DNA of 64,000 bases. Origin: Stenotrophomonas sp. SAU14A_NAIMI4_5. Its GTDB lineage: Bacteria; Pseudomonadota; Gammaproteobacteria; Xanthomonadales; Xanthomonadaceae. The notes below the pieces were generated by a model. The model saw only the letters and a program-made list of their open reading frames with translations, did not search any database and was not told the DNA's origin. This document shows, in pieces, positions 40,193 through 49,671 of this stretch. The stretch spans positions 2,530,579 through 2,594,578 of the forward strand of contig NZ_CP026003.1 of NCBI RefSeq assembly GCF_003086795.1, written 5' to 3'. A program made the translations under genes and the position numbers. Position 1 is the stretch's first letter; every line of letters begins with the position of its first letter.

Positions 40193-41965
40193 ATGTCCTC
40201 CCACGCTTCGCCATCACGCCTGCATCTGGCGTTCCAGGGCCTGCGCCTGCGCCTGCGCGGCAGCGACCTGTGGTTCATCGCCCTCGCCCTGGTGGTCGGG
40301 CTGCTCGCCGGCGGCCTGACCCTGCTGCAATCGGGCATCGCACGCTGGCTCCAGGCCGCGCTGTACGGCCTGGATGAAGGCATCCGGCTGAGCTCCCTGC
40401 CCTCGCTGCCGTGGACCGCCCTGCTGGTGCTGCCACTTGGCGGCCTGCTGGTCGGCCTGGTCGCCCTGGCCGCCACCCGCCTCAAGCGCCCCCTGCTCGA
40501 TGCCGTGGAAGCCAACGCCCTGCACGGCGGCCGCATGTCGATGCGCGACAACCTGATCGTGCTGACCCAGACCCTGATCTCCAACGGCTGCGGCGCCTCG
40601 GTCGGACTGGAGGCGTCGTACACGCAGATGGGCGCTGGCAGCGGCTCGCAGCTGGGCCGGGTGATGCGCCTGCGCCGCAACGACGTGCGCATCCTGGTCG
40701 GGGCCGGCTCGGCCGGTGCCATCGCCGCCGCCTTCGGCGCACCGCTGGCCGGTGCCTTCTATGCCTTCGAGATCGTCATCGGCGCCTATACCCCGGCCGC
40801 GCTGGCCCCGGTGGCCGTGGCCGCGCTGGCCGGCGCCTTCGTGGCCGACCAGGCCGGCATCGACGCCTACCTGCTGCCGGCCGCGTCCACCATCGACGTG
40901 CGCGCCGCCGACTACGCCATCTACGGCCTGCTCGGCTGCTGCTGCGCGATGGTCGGCATCCTGGTGATGCGGCTGATCGCCTCGATCGAGGGCACGGTCA
41001 AGCGCAGCCCGCTGCCGCTGTGGGGCCGGCCGGTGCTGGGTGGACTGCTGCTGATTCCGCTGGCGATGGCCAGCCCGCAGGTGCTGTCCTCCGGCCACGG
41101 CGCCCTGCACCTGGACCTGACCACCCACCTGCCGCTGATCTGGATCGGCGCCCTGCTGACCCTCAAGTGCCTGGCCTCCGGCATCTCGCTGGGCTTCGGC
41201 TTCCGTGGCGGCCTGTTCTTCGCCTCGCTGTTCATGGGCACGCTGGTGGGCGCGCTGTTTGCCGGCCTGCTGGCAATGGCCACCGGCGTGCCGGTGATCG
41301 ATGCCACCTCGGCCGCGCTGGCCGGCATGGCCGCACTCGCCGCCGCCGTGGTCGGCGGACCGATGACCATGGCCATGCTGGTGCTGGAAGGCACCCACGA
41401 CTTCCTGCTGACCAGTGTGGTGATGAGCGCGGTGCTGGTGTCCAGCACCCTGGTGCGGCAGTGGTTCGGCTACTCGTTCTCGACCTGGCGCATGCACTTG
41501 CGCGGCGAGACCATCAAAAGCGCACGCGACGTGGGCTGGGTGCAGAACCTCAATGCCGGGCGGATGATGCGCAAGGGCGTGGCCACCACACCCGCCGACC
41601 TGGACACGGCCTCGTTCCGCCAGCGCTTCCCGCTGGGTTCCGGCGGCCGCGTGATCCTGGTCGACAGCGAAGGGCACTACGCCGGCATCGTGCAGATTCC
41701 GCGCATGTACGGCGACGGCGTGAAGCCGGACGCGGTGGTGGGCGACTACGCCGAGAACCGCGACGTCGCACTGGCCGCCAACGCCAACGTGGTGGCGGTG
41801 ATGCAGCGCTTCGACCAGACCCAGGCCGACGAACTGGCGGTGGTGGCCAGCGATGGCCAGGTGCTGGGCGTAGTTTCCGAAGCCTTCGTACGCAAGCGCT
41901 ACGCCGAGGAGCTGGACAAGCGCCAGCGCGAACTGATGGGCGAGCGCGTCGAAGACAGCGATTGA
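40193..41965 (+). CDS. ClC-type chloride channel/antiporter with C-terminal CBS region
   Basis: 590 residues from the ATG at 40193. About ten hydrophobic helices of the ClC fold, then a cytoplasmic CBS-like domain (about 455-575: VILVDSEGHYAGIVQI, LAVVASDGQVLGVVSEAFV). The gating-glutamate region is GCGASVGLEASYTQ, keeping G-x-E of the usual GREGP; the first selectivity motif is LHGGRMS rather than GSGIP and the third is GGLFFASLF rather than GxFxP. This is a divergent subfamily, so ion and mechanism are uncertain. Single gene after fecA. Confidence 0.85.
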   Translation: MSSHASPSRLHLAFQGLRLRLRGSDLWFIALALVVGLLAGGLTLLQSGIARWLQAALYGLDEGIRLSSLPSLPWTALLVLPLGGLLVGLVALAATRLKRPLLDAVEANALHGGRMSMRDNLIVLTQTLISNGCGASVGLEASYTQMGAGSGSQLGRVMRLRRNDVRILVGAGSAGAIAAAFGAPLAGAFYAFEIVIGAYTPAALAPVAVAALAGAFVADQAGIDAYLLPAASTIDVRAADYAIYGLLGCCCAMVGILVMRLIASIEGTVKRSPLPLWGRPVLGGLLLIPLAMASPQVLSSGHGALHLDLTTHLPLIWIGALLTLKCLASGISLGFGFRGGLFFASLFMGTLVGALFAGLLAMATGVPVIDATSAALAGMAALAAAVVGGPMTMAMLVLEGTHDFLLTSVVMSAVLVSSTLVRQWFGYSFSTWRMHLRGETIKSARDVGWVQNLNAGRMMRKGVATTPADLDTASFRQRFPLGSGGRVILVDSEGHYAGIVQIPRMYGDGVKPDAVVGDYAENRDVALAANANVVAVMQRFDQTQADELAVVASDGQVLGVVSEAFVRKRYAEELDKRQRELMGERVEDSD

Positions 41966-41969
41966 CCTT

Positions 41970-42039
41970 CATCCACGCATGGCGTGGATCTACTGCCACG
42001 GACCCGGTTGGTTCAGTAGATCCACGCCATGCGTGGATG
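41970..42039. repeat. Inverted pair of GTAGATCCACGCC elements
   Basis: Minus element 41970-41993 and plus element 42016-42039, both with core ATCCACGCCATGCGTGGAT, between the convergent ClC gene and the small gene at 42056. Confidence 0.9.
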
Positions 42040-42055
42040 GCAGAACCCGCGACCG

Positions 42056-42346
42056 CTACAGCGCTTCGCCGGCGTCGGCCAGGCGTGATTCGATCAATGC
42101 GTACCACTGCTGCAGCGTGTCGATCAGCATGTCCAACTCTGCGTCGGCACGCTGCGCGCGCCCGCTGCGCAGGCAGGCCTGGGCGTCCTGCAGCTGGGTG
42201 AGGAACCCGGCCACGGTGTCGGCCTGCAGGATCAGGCCCGGCAGGCGCCGGCCGGGAATGCGCACCACCGAATGGTTGCCGAGCTGGCCATACACGCTGA
42301 CTGTGGTTTCCGTCTTCATGGACAAGGGCAGGAATTGGGCATTCAT
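42056..42346 (-). CDS. Small uncharacterised protein, DUF6959-like
   Basis: 96 residues from the ATG at 42346 (MNAQFLPLSM); an ATG at 42319 is also possible. The N-terminal half reads VSVYGQLGNHSVVRIPGRRLPGLILQADT, a pattern I associate with the DUF6959 family (a short beta-rich protein with an RxPGRRxPGLxxQ core). The rest is helical (LDMLIDTLQQWYALIESRL). No signal peptide. Function unknown. It lies leftward downstream of the adhesin unit, 118 bases from it. Confidence 0.6.
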   Translation of the reverse strand: MNAQFLPLSMKTETTVSVYGQLGNHSVVRIPGRRLPGLILQADTVAGFLTQLQDAQACLRSGRAQRADAELDMLIDTLQQWYALIESRLADAGEAL

Positions 42347-42464
42347 CGCGCGCACCATGGAAAAAACCTGGCCCGCCGGCGGACGGAGATGACGGGGGAG
42401 ACGCATCCACGCCGGCCGGCGGATCAGGGGGGAAACACGGGCGCCGGCAGGGCCGGCGAGGCAC

Positions 42465-43304
42465 TCAGTCGCGCCGGGCTGTGCCGGCGATCTGCACGCG
42501 GCGGTTCGGGGCCAGGCACGCGATCAGTTCGCGCTGGTTCTGCTGCGTGCACTGCACGAGGGGGTCGGCGGCGCCGCGTCCTTCCGCGCTGATGGTCTGT
42601 GCAGGTACCCCACCCTGCACCAGCGCCACCCGCACCGACTCGGCACGTCGCTGCGACAGCCGCTGGTTGTAGTCGGCGCCGCCGATACGATCGGTGTAGC
42701 CGACCACCTGGATCGACTGCACCTGGCTGGCTTCACGCACCTGTGCAAGCACGCCCTGCACCGCCGACTGGCCGGCCTGGCTGAGCACGTCGCTGTCGAA
42801 GCCGAACAGCGCATCGGCCGACAGGCGCAGCGGCTGGGCCGGCAACGGTGCCGGTGCCGCGGCCACCGGCGGCGGCGCGGGTGGATCCAGCACCGCCGCA
42901 CAGGCCTGCGGCTTCCAGTGCCCGGCCTGGGCGATGCCCTTGCCATCGAACTGCACCTGGAACTGGCAGGTGAAGTACTCCGCGCCCTGGGCGGTGCGGA
43001 AGTTGAACAGGTAGTTCCACTGGCGCACGCCCCACATGCCTTCGTTGAAGTGCGGCGTGCCGAGCAGCGCGTACAGCTGGCGCTTGCTCATGCCGGGGGC
43101 GAAACGGCGCAGGTCTGCGACGTCGGGATAGGTGCCTTCCTTCAGCGATGCCTTGCTGGCTTCGGGGAAGCTGACCAGTGTGTCGGCGACCGGCGCGTCG
43201 CCGGCGGATGCGGTGCTGCGGCAACCGGCCAGCAGGCCGGCGGCCAGGACCAGGACGAGCGACGCGGCGAACGGGCCGGGGCGCGAAGTGCGTTGGAACG
43301 TCAT
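42465..43304 (-). CDS. SmpA/OmlA-OmpA lipoprotein, TpgA-like helper of the trimeric autotransporter
   Basis: 279 residues from the ATG at 43304. Lipoprotein signal with Cys28 in LAAGLLAGC. A BamE/SmpA-like domain (about 40-125: YPDVADLRRFAPGMSKRQLYALLGTPHFNEGMW) precedes a proline-rich linker and an OmpA peptidoglycan-binding domain (about 165-275: LFGFDSDVL, VVGYTDRIGGADYNQRLSQRRAESV, PNRRVQI). This order matches Acinetobacter TpgA, which anchors and stabilises the autotransporter Ata. Its place directly behind a YadA-type adhesin (62 bases) supports the same job. Confidence 0.82.
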   Translation of the reverse strand: MTFQRTSRPGPFAASLVLVLAAGLLAGCRSTASAGDAPVADTLVSFPEASKASLKEGTYPDVADLRRFAPGMSKRQLYALLGTPHFNEGMWGVRQWNYLFNFRTAQGAEYFTCQFQVQFDGKGIAQAGHWKPQACAAVLDPPAPPPVAAAPAPLPAQPLRLSADALFGFDSDVLSQAGQSAVQGVLAQVREASQVQSIQVVGYTDRIGGADYNQRLSQRRAESVRVALVQGGVPAQTISAEGRGAADPLVQCTQQNQRELIACLAPNRRVQIAGTARRD

Positions 43305-43366
43305 TGGGATTCCCCCTGTCGATGTGGTGGGCACGGCCGGGCTGACGGGCAGCCCGGCCCGGGCAC

Positions 43367-46300
43367 TTACCACTGGATGCCGGCGCCGACGGCTACGCCG
43401 GCTTCGCCACGGGTGTTGGTGGAACCGCTGAACTTGTAGATCCAGCGGCCGCCCTCGGAGACACCGGAAATGCCCAGGGCCATGCCGGATTCGCCGTTGT
43501 AGCTGCCCGCCGCGAACGAGGCCATGCTGCGGCCCGCTTCACTGGGCTGCGGCAGCGCTGCGGTGGCCATCGCCGAGGCAATGCCGGCCGAGGCACGGTT
43601 GTCGGTCTTGCGCAGTTCGCGCTCGAAGCCGCCCATGCGCTCGTCGGTGTAGGCCTTGGACCAGTCCAGGGTCTGCGACATGCCGGCGCGCAGCTGGTCG
43701 ACGTTGACCGCGTCGGTGCCCGCCGTACCGGCCGCAACGTTGCGCACCGTGGTCGGCCCGCTGGTGCTGCTGCCAAGGGTGACGCTGTTGTAGTTGGTAT
43801 CGCCGTTGGTGGTGGTGTCATAGCGCAACGTGCCCTGCTGCGAGGCCTGCAGCTGGCGCACGTTGACCGCGTCGGTGGCCTGGGTACCGTCGGCCACGTT
43901 GACCACCTGGCGCTCGGCACCGGCGGCGCCGACCGACACGGTGTTGGCACGGTCGGCGACAGAGCCGGCGCCCAGTGCCACCGAGTTGTCGGCCTGCGCC
44001 TGCGCACCGTTGCCCAGTGCGGTGGAGTTGGCCCCGGCGGCGGTGGAACCGGCACCACCGGCGGCGGAGTTGGCGCCGGTCGCGGCCGGGTCGGCCAGGT
44101 TGTTGCTGTTGTTGGCGCGGAAGCTGCCGGCCACGTTGGTGATGTTCTGGATCTTCTGGTCGGTGTAGGCCTTGGACTGGTCGATCGCGTAGTTCACGCC
44201 GTTGTTCAGCTGGCCCACGTTGGTCGCATCGTGGTCATCGGAGCCATCGGCCACGTTGGTGATCTTGCGCTCGGCACCGCTGCTGCCCACCGACACTTCA
44301 CCGGCCGAATTGCTGCCACCAGCCGCGCCGTAGGCACCGGTGTAGCCGGTCTGCGCGCCGACGCTGGCGACCGAACCGCTGCCCAGGGCCACGCTGTTGT
44401 CGGCGCTGGCGCTGGCGCCGTTGCCGACCGCCACGCTGGAGGCACCGGCCGCGCTGGCCTGCGGGCCGACCGCCACGGCTTCATCGCCGGTCGCGGTGGC
44501 GGCGGCCGCCGCCGAGTTGACCGCCAGGTACGGGCTGGCGCTGCCGTTGAGGATGCGCTGGTTGAGCGTGCGCAGCGAACCATCGACCGCCGAGAACGCG
44601 GCCGTGACGTTGCTGTAGTCGTTGAGCGAGATGCTGCCGTCGGTGGCGATGCTGGAGATGCTGAAGGACGGGGCGGTCCACTGCGAGGTGGTGCCGTCGT
44701 AGGTGGTACTGCCGCCGAAGTAGTTGGCGATGGTGGCATGGGTGGCGAACAGCTGGTCGCCGGTGATGGCATCGCTGCTGCCCGCCTGGATGCTGCCGGC
44801 CGCCACGTTGGTCAGCCGCACCGCTGCGCCGCCGGTGCCGCTGAGGGTGACCGAATCCATCATGTCGCCGTTTGCATCCACATCGTATTTCACTGCGCGC
44901 ATGTCCAGTTCATCGGTCTGGTCGACCACGTTGGCCAGCGAGTTGCTCACCGCATCGAAGGCACTGCCCACGTCGTTGTAGCTGCCCTGGCTGATGGTGC
45001 CGTTGGCAGCCACATTGTTGATGGTGTAGGTGGGCGCGGTGACCACGCCGTTGGCATCGACCGCTGCGCCGCCGCCCAGATGGGTGGCCACGGTCTGGTT
45101 GGCGGCGAACAGCTGCGCACCGTTGATGGCCTCGCTGCTGAGCGCGCTGACCTCGCCCGGGCCCAGGTTGCGCAGCGTGGTGGCGGTACCGCCCTGCCCC
45201 AGCGTCGCGCTGGCGTAGTCCACGCTGCCATCGGCGTTGAGGTCATAGCGCAGCGCGCCCTCCTCCGATGCCTGCAGCTGGCCCAGGTTGACCGCATCGG
45301 TCGCCTCGGTGGCCGCGGCCACGTGGGTGATCTGCCGTTCCGCACCGGCAGCGCCGACGGAGACGGTGTTGTCCCGGTCGGCCAGGCTGCCGGCACCCAC
45401 GGCGATGCTGTTGGCAGCGGTGGCCTGCGCGTTGCTGCCCACGGCGATGGAATCGGCGCCGGTGGCCACGGCTTCCACGCCGGTGGAGTTCACCCGCAGG
45501 TACTTGGTGCCGCCATTGCGGATATCGTTGATCTGCGTGTTGAGGTTGACCAGCGAGCCATCGACCGCGTCGAAGGCATCGGTGGCGTTCTCGTAGGCGC
45601 CCTGCGCGATGGCGCCGTCATCGGAAATGGTGCTGATCTCGAACAGCGGCGCGGTGAAGGCGCCGGTGGCCGGATCGAAGGCGGTGCGGCCGCCGAAGAA
45701 GCGCGTGATCGCATCGTTGCTGGTGAACAGCTGACTGCCGTTGACCGCTTCGGTGCTGCCGGCGCTGATCGCGCCCGCCGCCAGGTTGGACAGCGTGGTG
45801 GTGCCGGTGCCGTTGCCCAGGGTGACGCGGCGGTAATCCGGGTCACCGGCTTCGTCGAGGTCGTAGGTGACGGCGACGTCGCCGAGCGCATCGATCTGGC
45901 TGATCGCGCCCCGCAGCTGCGCGACGTTGACCGCATCGGTGTTGGCACTACCCGCCGCGAGGTTGGTGATCTGCCGTTCGCCACCGTCGGCACTGCCCAC
46001 CGACACTTCACCGGCGGACACCTGCGCAGCGGTCAGGCCGAAGGCGGTGTAGCTGGCCTGCGCCCCGCGCAGTGCGGCCGAGCGGTAGCCCAGGGCCACC
46101 GAGTTGGCCTGGTTCGAGGTGGCCTCGGCACCGAGCAGGGTCTGCCCGTTGGCGGTGCCGACGGCGCTGTCGCCGACGATCACCGAATGGCCCATGCGCG
46201 CGGCGTAGTCGGCGGTGGGGACACCGGTGGGGTTGGTCGGATCGTTGGTGCCGTTGCCGGGGAAGGCGATGCTGGCATCGACCTGGGGCAGTTCGTGGCG

Positions 46301-47944
46301 CGCGTTGGCGCCGATCACCACTTCCCGCGAGCCATTGGCATAAGCGCCGTCACCCATCAGCACCTGGTAGTCCTGTGCCGGGTTGACCGCCCAGCAGGAG
46401 ATGTTGGCCAGGCCGATGTCCAGGCACTTGGCCGCCCAGTCCGGCGCCTGGTCCGGCAGCAGCAGGCCGAGCAGGCCGCCCGGGTTGCCGTTGTTGATGT
46501 TGTAGATGTAGCTGTCCGACGTCACGCCACCGATCAGGGTGAGATGCGAGTTGCCGCCGGTGACCGCACCGCCCAGGCCATTCAGCGTGGTGCCGACCGG
46601 GGTGGCGTTGACCAGCGGAATGCCCAGCAGGTTGACCGTCGAATACGTCTGCATGACGTTGGCGGTGCTGACATTGAGGTTGCCGTTGGTCAGGTAGCCG
46701 GTGCCACCGAACAGGCTGGCGGTGGTCGGGCCGATCAATGAGCTGAGACCACCGACCAGGCCACCGGTGCCGACGATGACACCGGCATTGCGGTCGACGG
46801 CCACGGGGGCCTTCGGGCTGTCCGTCGGGATCGGCGACGGCTGGGTCAGGCCGAGTCCGCCCAGCGTGTTGCCGAGCAGGCCACCCACCGCACCGCCGAG
46901 GTTGCCGACCGTGCCGTTGAGATCGCCGTTGACCAGGCTGCCGACGGCGCCGCCGACACCGTCCAGCGCACTGCCGACGCCGGTGAGCAGGCCGCCCAGG
47001 CCCAGCGAACTGGTCTGCGCGCCCACCACCGAGGTGCCGGCCAGCTTCAGGTTGCGGTCGGCGATGACGGCTTCGCCATCGGGGCCGAGCACGCGCACCT
47101 TGCCCGCGACGGAGCCATCGAGCCCGGCGGTCAGTGCGCGATCTTCGGTTTCACCCGGCAGCTCTTCCTTCGCCGGCAGCGTGGCCGACGCCGTCGCGCC
47201 GACCTGGCCCTGGCCTTCGATGGCATGGCCGGCCAGCGCCAGCTTCGCATCGACCTGGCCATCGACCGCGGCCTTCAGGCCGGACAGTGAAGTGGTAGGC
47301 GTCGCCGCAACATCGGCGGCAACGGCAGCCTTGGTATCAAGACTGGCGACCTGCGTACCGGCCACGCCCACCTGCGCCTTCGCGGCGGCAGTGGTGGACA
47401 GTGCCAGCGGTGCCTGTGCCTGCGGCGCCAGCTGCGCACCGAGCGCGGTGTCGACACGGGTGCTGCTGCCCAGCCCGACCGAAGCGCGCACATCGGCGGC
47501 CACGACGGGTGCGGCCACCTGCTGCGGCGTGTTGCCCGCACCCAGCGACACCTTGACGGTGGCCGGCAGCACATCGCGCACGACCGGCAGGCCGGTGGTG
47601 CTCAGCTGCAGGCCGATGCGTGCATCGGTACTGATGGCCGGGCTGGTCTGTGCCTGGCGCGCAGCGGCGGCGAGGGCCACTTCCGCATCCACCTTGACCG
47701 GCATGGTCTGGGTGTACTTGGCCGCCAGCGCCTGCAGGTCGCGCAGCGACTGGTTGGCTTCACTGGCGGCAGCGGTGCCACTGGCAAGAACGCTCAGCAG
47801 CGCCAGGGCCAATGCACTGGGCACCAGCAGTTTCGATTGCGGATCGCGGAGCGTGGTCGCTCCACCATCGCCGGTGGCCAGTTCCGAGGCCACAACAAGA
47901 GCGTTGAGCTGGCGGTTCCATACACGCCGGTAAATGCGGTTCAT
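43367..47944 (-). CDS. Trimeric autotransporter adhesin (YadA/Hsf type)
   Basis: 1525 residues from the ATG at 47944. It begins with an extended signal peptide (ESPR: MNRIYRRVWNRQLNALVVASE) and a hydrophobic core cleaved near ASGTAAAS. The N-terminal 500 residues are Ala/Gly/Val-rich and unusual. Then come YadA head repeats (DNSVALGSGSVA, SSVAVGNGASA, ADSIAVGSNAQA) and neck/stalk units (ERQITNLAAGSANTDAVNVAQL), several times repeated. The last 75 residues are the YadA membrane anchor ending in VAVGAGIQW. It should form a trimeric surface adhesin. A TpgA-like lipoprotein follows and an AraC regulator precedes. Confidence 0.93.
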   Translation of the reverse strand: MNRIYRRVWNRQLNALVVASELATGDGGATTLRDPQSKLLVPSALALALLSVLASGTAAASEANQSLRDLQALAAKYTQTMPVKVDAEVALAAAARQAQTSPAISTDARIGLQLSTTGLPVVRDVLPATVKVSLGAGNTPQQVAAPVVAADVRASVGLGSSTRVDTALGAQLAPQAQAPLALSTTAAAKAQVGVAGTQVASLDTKAAVAADVAATPTTSLSGLKAAVDGQVDAKLALAGHAIEGQGQVGATASATLPAKEELPGETEDRALTAGLDGSVAGKVRVLGPDGEAVIADRNLKLAGTSVVGAQTSSLGLGGLLTGVGSALDGVGGAVGSLVNGDLNGTVGNLGGAVGGLLGNTLGGLGLTQPSPIPTDSPKAPVAVDRNAGVIVGTGGLVGGLSSLIGPTTASLFGGTGYLTNGNLNVSTANVMQTYSTVNLLGIPLVNATPVGTTLNGLGGAVTGGNSHLTLIGGVTSDSYIYNINNGNPGGLLGLLLPDQAPDWAAKCLDIGLANISCWAVNPAQDYQVLMGDGAYANGSREVVIGANARHELPQVDASIAFPGNGTNDPTNPTGVPTADYAARMGHSVIVGDSAVGTANGQTLLGAEATSNQANSVALGYRSAALRGAQASYTAFGLTAAQVSAGEVSVGSADGGERQITNLAAGSANTDAVNVAQLRGAISQIDALGDVAVTYDLDEAGDPDYRRVTLGNGTGTTTLSNLAAGAISAGSTEAVNGSQLFTSNDAITRFFGGRTAFDPATGAFTAPLFEISTISDDGAIAQGAYENATDAFDAVDGSLVNLNTQINDIRNGGTKYLRVNSTGVEAVATGADSIAVGSNAQATAANSIAVGAGSLADRDNTVSVGAAGAERQITHVAAATEATDAVNLGQLQASEEGALRYDLNADGSVDYASATLGQGGTATTLRNLGPGEVSALSSEAINGAQLFAANQTVATHLGGGAAVDANGVVTAPTYTINNVAANGTISQGSYNDVGSAFDAVSNSLANVVDQTDELDMRAVKYDVDANGDMMDSVTLSGTGGAAVRLTNVAAGSIQAGSSDAITGDQLFATHATIANYFGGSTTYDGTTSQWTAPSFSISSIATDGSISLNDYSNVTAAFSAVDGSLRTLNQRILNGSASPYLAVNSAAAAATATGDEAVAVGPQASAAGASSVAVGNGASASADNSVALGSGSVASVGAQTGYTGAYGAAGGSNSAGEVSVGSSGAERKITNVADGSDDHDATNVGQLNNGVNYAIDQSKAYTDQKIQNITNVAGSFRANNSNNLADPAATGANSAAGGAGSTAAGANSTALGNGAQAQADNSVALGAGSVADRANTVSVGAAGAERQVVNVADGTQATDAVNVRQLQASQQGTLRYDTTTNGDTNYNSVTLGSSTSGPTTVRNVAAGTAGTDAVNVDQLRAGMSQTLDWSKAYTDERMGGFERELRKTDNRASAGIASAMATAALPQPSEAGRSMASFAAGSYNGESGMALGISGVSEGGRWIYKFSGSTNTRGEAGVAVGAGIQW

Positions 47945-48042
47945 GAGCACTTCCCCCGTTGACGAACGACTTGAAATTCAGTGGGCATGCCGGTTGGCAC
48001 GTGACTGATATTTCAGCGTCTTCAACGTGGGTGGGGCACTTC

Positions 48043-48114
48043 ATTCCGGCAGGGCAATCGCGCATTCCGGCAAAGCCACGGGCGGATTCGGCAGGCGGAT
48101 ATGCAGATTCGGCA
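48043..48114. promoter_or_regulatory. Four phased direct repeats upstream of the adhesin gene
   Basis: ATTCCGGCA at 48043 and 48064, ATTCGGCA at 48086 and 48107: periods 21, 22 and 21 bases, two helical turns each. On the adhesin strand they read TGCC(G)GAAT. They lie 100-170 bases before the adhesin ATG and directly behind the stop of an AraC-family gene. AraC proteins bind direct repeats at about this spacing, so this is a good candidate operator. Confidence 0.6.
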
Positions 48115-48125
48115 GCGCGCCTGTT

Positions 48126-49136
48126 TCAGGCCGGCTGGCCCATCTGTGCCGGCGAGCGCATCAACGTGTCGCGCGGCAGTTCGCCGAACACCTTGCGGTA
48201 GTTGTCGGCAAAGCGCGAGAGATCCCACAGGCCACAACTGAGTGCGATGGCCTTGACCGAGCGGCGGCTGGAGTCGGCCATCGACAGGCTGCGGCATGCG
48301 GCGCACAGCCGAAGCATCGACAGGTAACGGTTGGGCGACACGCCGAACAGATCTTCGAACGCGTAGCGCAGGCCACGTTCGCTGACGCCGGCCGCATCAC
48401 AGATTTCATTCATATAGATGTTGCGCCGCAGGTTGAGGCGCATGAAGTTCTCGGCGCGCTGCGCAATGAGGTAATGCGTCCGCCGCGCGCGGGTGAAGCC
48501 GGGGCGATCGGCAGGCCCGGCCGCCAGCAGCGCCTGGATGTGTTCGTGCAGCAGGCGGTCGGTCTCTTCCGGCTGCAGTGCCGCACCCTGACCCAGCTGC
48601 GCATGCAGCTGCAGGTAATGGTTGGCCAGCGCCTGGCTGTCGACGGGCAGCTGCACCAGGCTCAGGGCCTGGCCGGCCGGTGGCGTGCTGCGCAGGCTCA
48701 GCTCGGTGAGCTTGCGCTGCACCCGCGCTACGGGCAGCAGCATGACGGTGATCTGGGTGCCGGCGCTGAGCGTGAACTCACTGATGCCTTCGGGCAGCAC
48801 CGTGAACGACATGCCCGCCACCATCGGCACGCCGTGGCACCAGCTCTGCACTGCATCGGTGGCATGCACGAAGCCGAGCATCGCCCAGTCCGGCGGCAGC
48901 ATGAAGCGCCCACGGCAATGGAAGCCGCAGGTGATGCTGCAGAACAGCGCTTCATCGTGCACGCGCGAAGAGAAGGCAGCCTTGGGCCCGTTGCCGTCGA
49001 GCAGCAGCAGTTCCACATCGCAGACGCGAAGCACACCGCTCAGCGTCGCCAGGTCGATCGACCGGAGTTCACCGTCGTCGAGCTGGCCGCCTTCGATATC
49101 GCCCACCCCACCTTCCATGACAGTGTCGTCCCCCAT
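48126..49136 (-). CDS. AraC-family transcriptional regulator
   Basis: 336 residues; a shorter start at Met7 is possible. The C-terminal 110 residues hold two helix-turn-helix motifs (RRNIYMNEICDAAGVSERGLRYAFEDLFGVSPNRYL and RSVKAIALSCGLWDLSRFADNYRKVFGELP). The N-terminal domain (about 30-200) resembles the sensor part of the AraC/EutR-like group; ligand unknown. It is just upstream of the adhesin on the same strand, with phased repeats in between, so control of adhesin expression is likely. Confidence 0.85.
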   Translation of the reverse strand: MGDDTVMEGGVGDIEGGQLDDGELRSIDLATLSGVLRVCDVELLLLDGNGPKAAFSSRVHDEALFCSITCGFHCRGRFMLPPDWAMLGFVHATDAVQSWCHGVPMVAGMSFTVLPEGISEFTLSAGTQITVMLLPVARVQRKLTELSLRSTPPAGQALSLVQLPVDSQALANHYLQLHAQLGQGAALQPEETDRLLHEHIQALLAAGPADRPGFTRARRTHYLIAQRAENFMRLNLRRNIYMNEICDAAGVSERGLRYAFEDLFGVSPNRYLSMLRLCAACRSLSMADSSRRSVKAIALSCGLWDLSRFADNYRKVFGELPRDTLMRSPAQMGQPA

Positions 49137-49660
49137 GAGTCCGTATCCGCCGCCCCCACTGCCTGACAGGGCGCGCGCCGCAATCCATTCATCGTGGCCG
49201 AGCGAGCCCTGCCTGCAATGCGGCCGGCTGCCACGCGTACGTTTCGGTTGCGTTGGAGTATTGCGTGTAAATGCGCGTCCGTAAACAGTGATGCATTACG
49301 TAAACCATTAATGTTCAGCCTTTCGAAATGGGTCCACGAATGGCACGGAATTCGCATGCGGCAAGGCTTCCCGGCGATTTTCTCGATCCAAATGAACGGA
49401 TTTGTCGGGTAACGTTTTTTCTTCACCTGAACGGCCGTTTTCCTTCACGCGAAAATTGCTTTCTGCCGAATTTGCATATTGATTTGGCTTGCGGCACCGC
49501 GCCATTCGGGCAAGAGTCGATGCCATGGTGATCCGGCCACGCGACATCGGCCTCACCCAGGGGGAAACATGCAGATGCACGCCACCCGCACACAGCTGAC
49601 CCGCGGCAGGACGCCGCGCGATGGCGCTCGTGTGCAGGCTGCTCCCGGGGACAGGGATCA
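49137..49660. other. Low-GC regulatory region between araC-type gene and flp
   Basis: About 520 bases, clearly lower in GC than the surroundings (notably 49250-49490). No convincing gene. It contains a possible sigma-54 motif (49341-49355), a TGCCGAAT copy (49464-49471) like the repeats before the adhesin, and AT-rich stretches suited to promoters for both divergent genes. Confidence 0.6.
49341..49355 (+). promoter_or_regulatory. Possible sigma-54 promoter upstream of flp
   Basis: TGGCACGGAATTCGC keeps the invariant GG-N10-GC of sigma-54 promoters and the TGGCAC half; the -12 half reads TCGC instead of TTGC. It lies 450 bases before flp, so a long leader would result. Weak by itself. Confidence 0.25.
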
Positions 49661-49671
49661 CGTTGATTGAC

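Noticed and set aside
44231..46741. An 836-codon plus-strand frame inside the adhesin gene
   Set aside because: Shadow of the repeat-rich adhesin; its repeats only mirror the head repeats.
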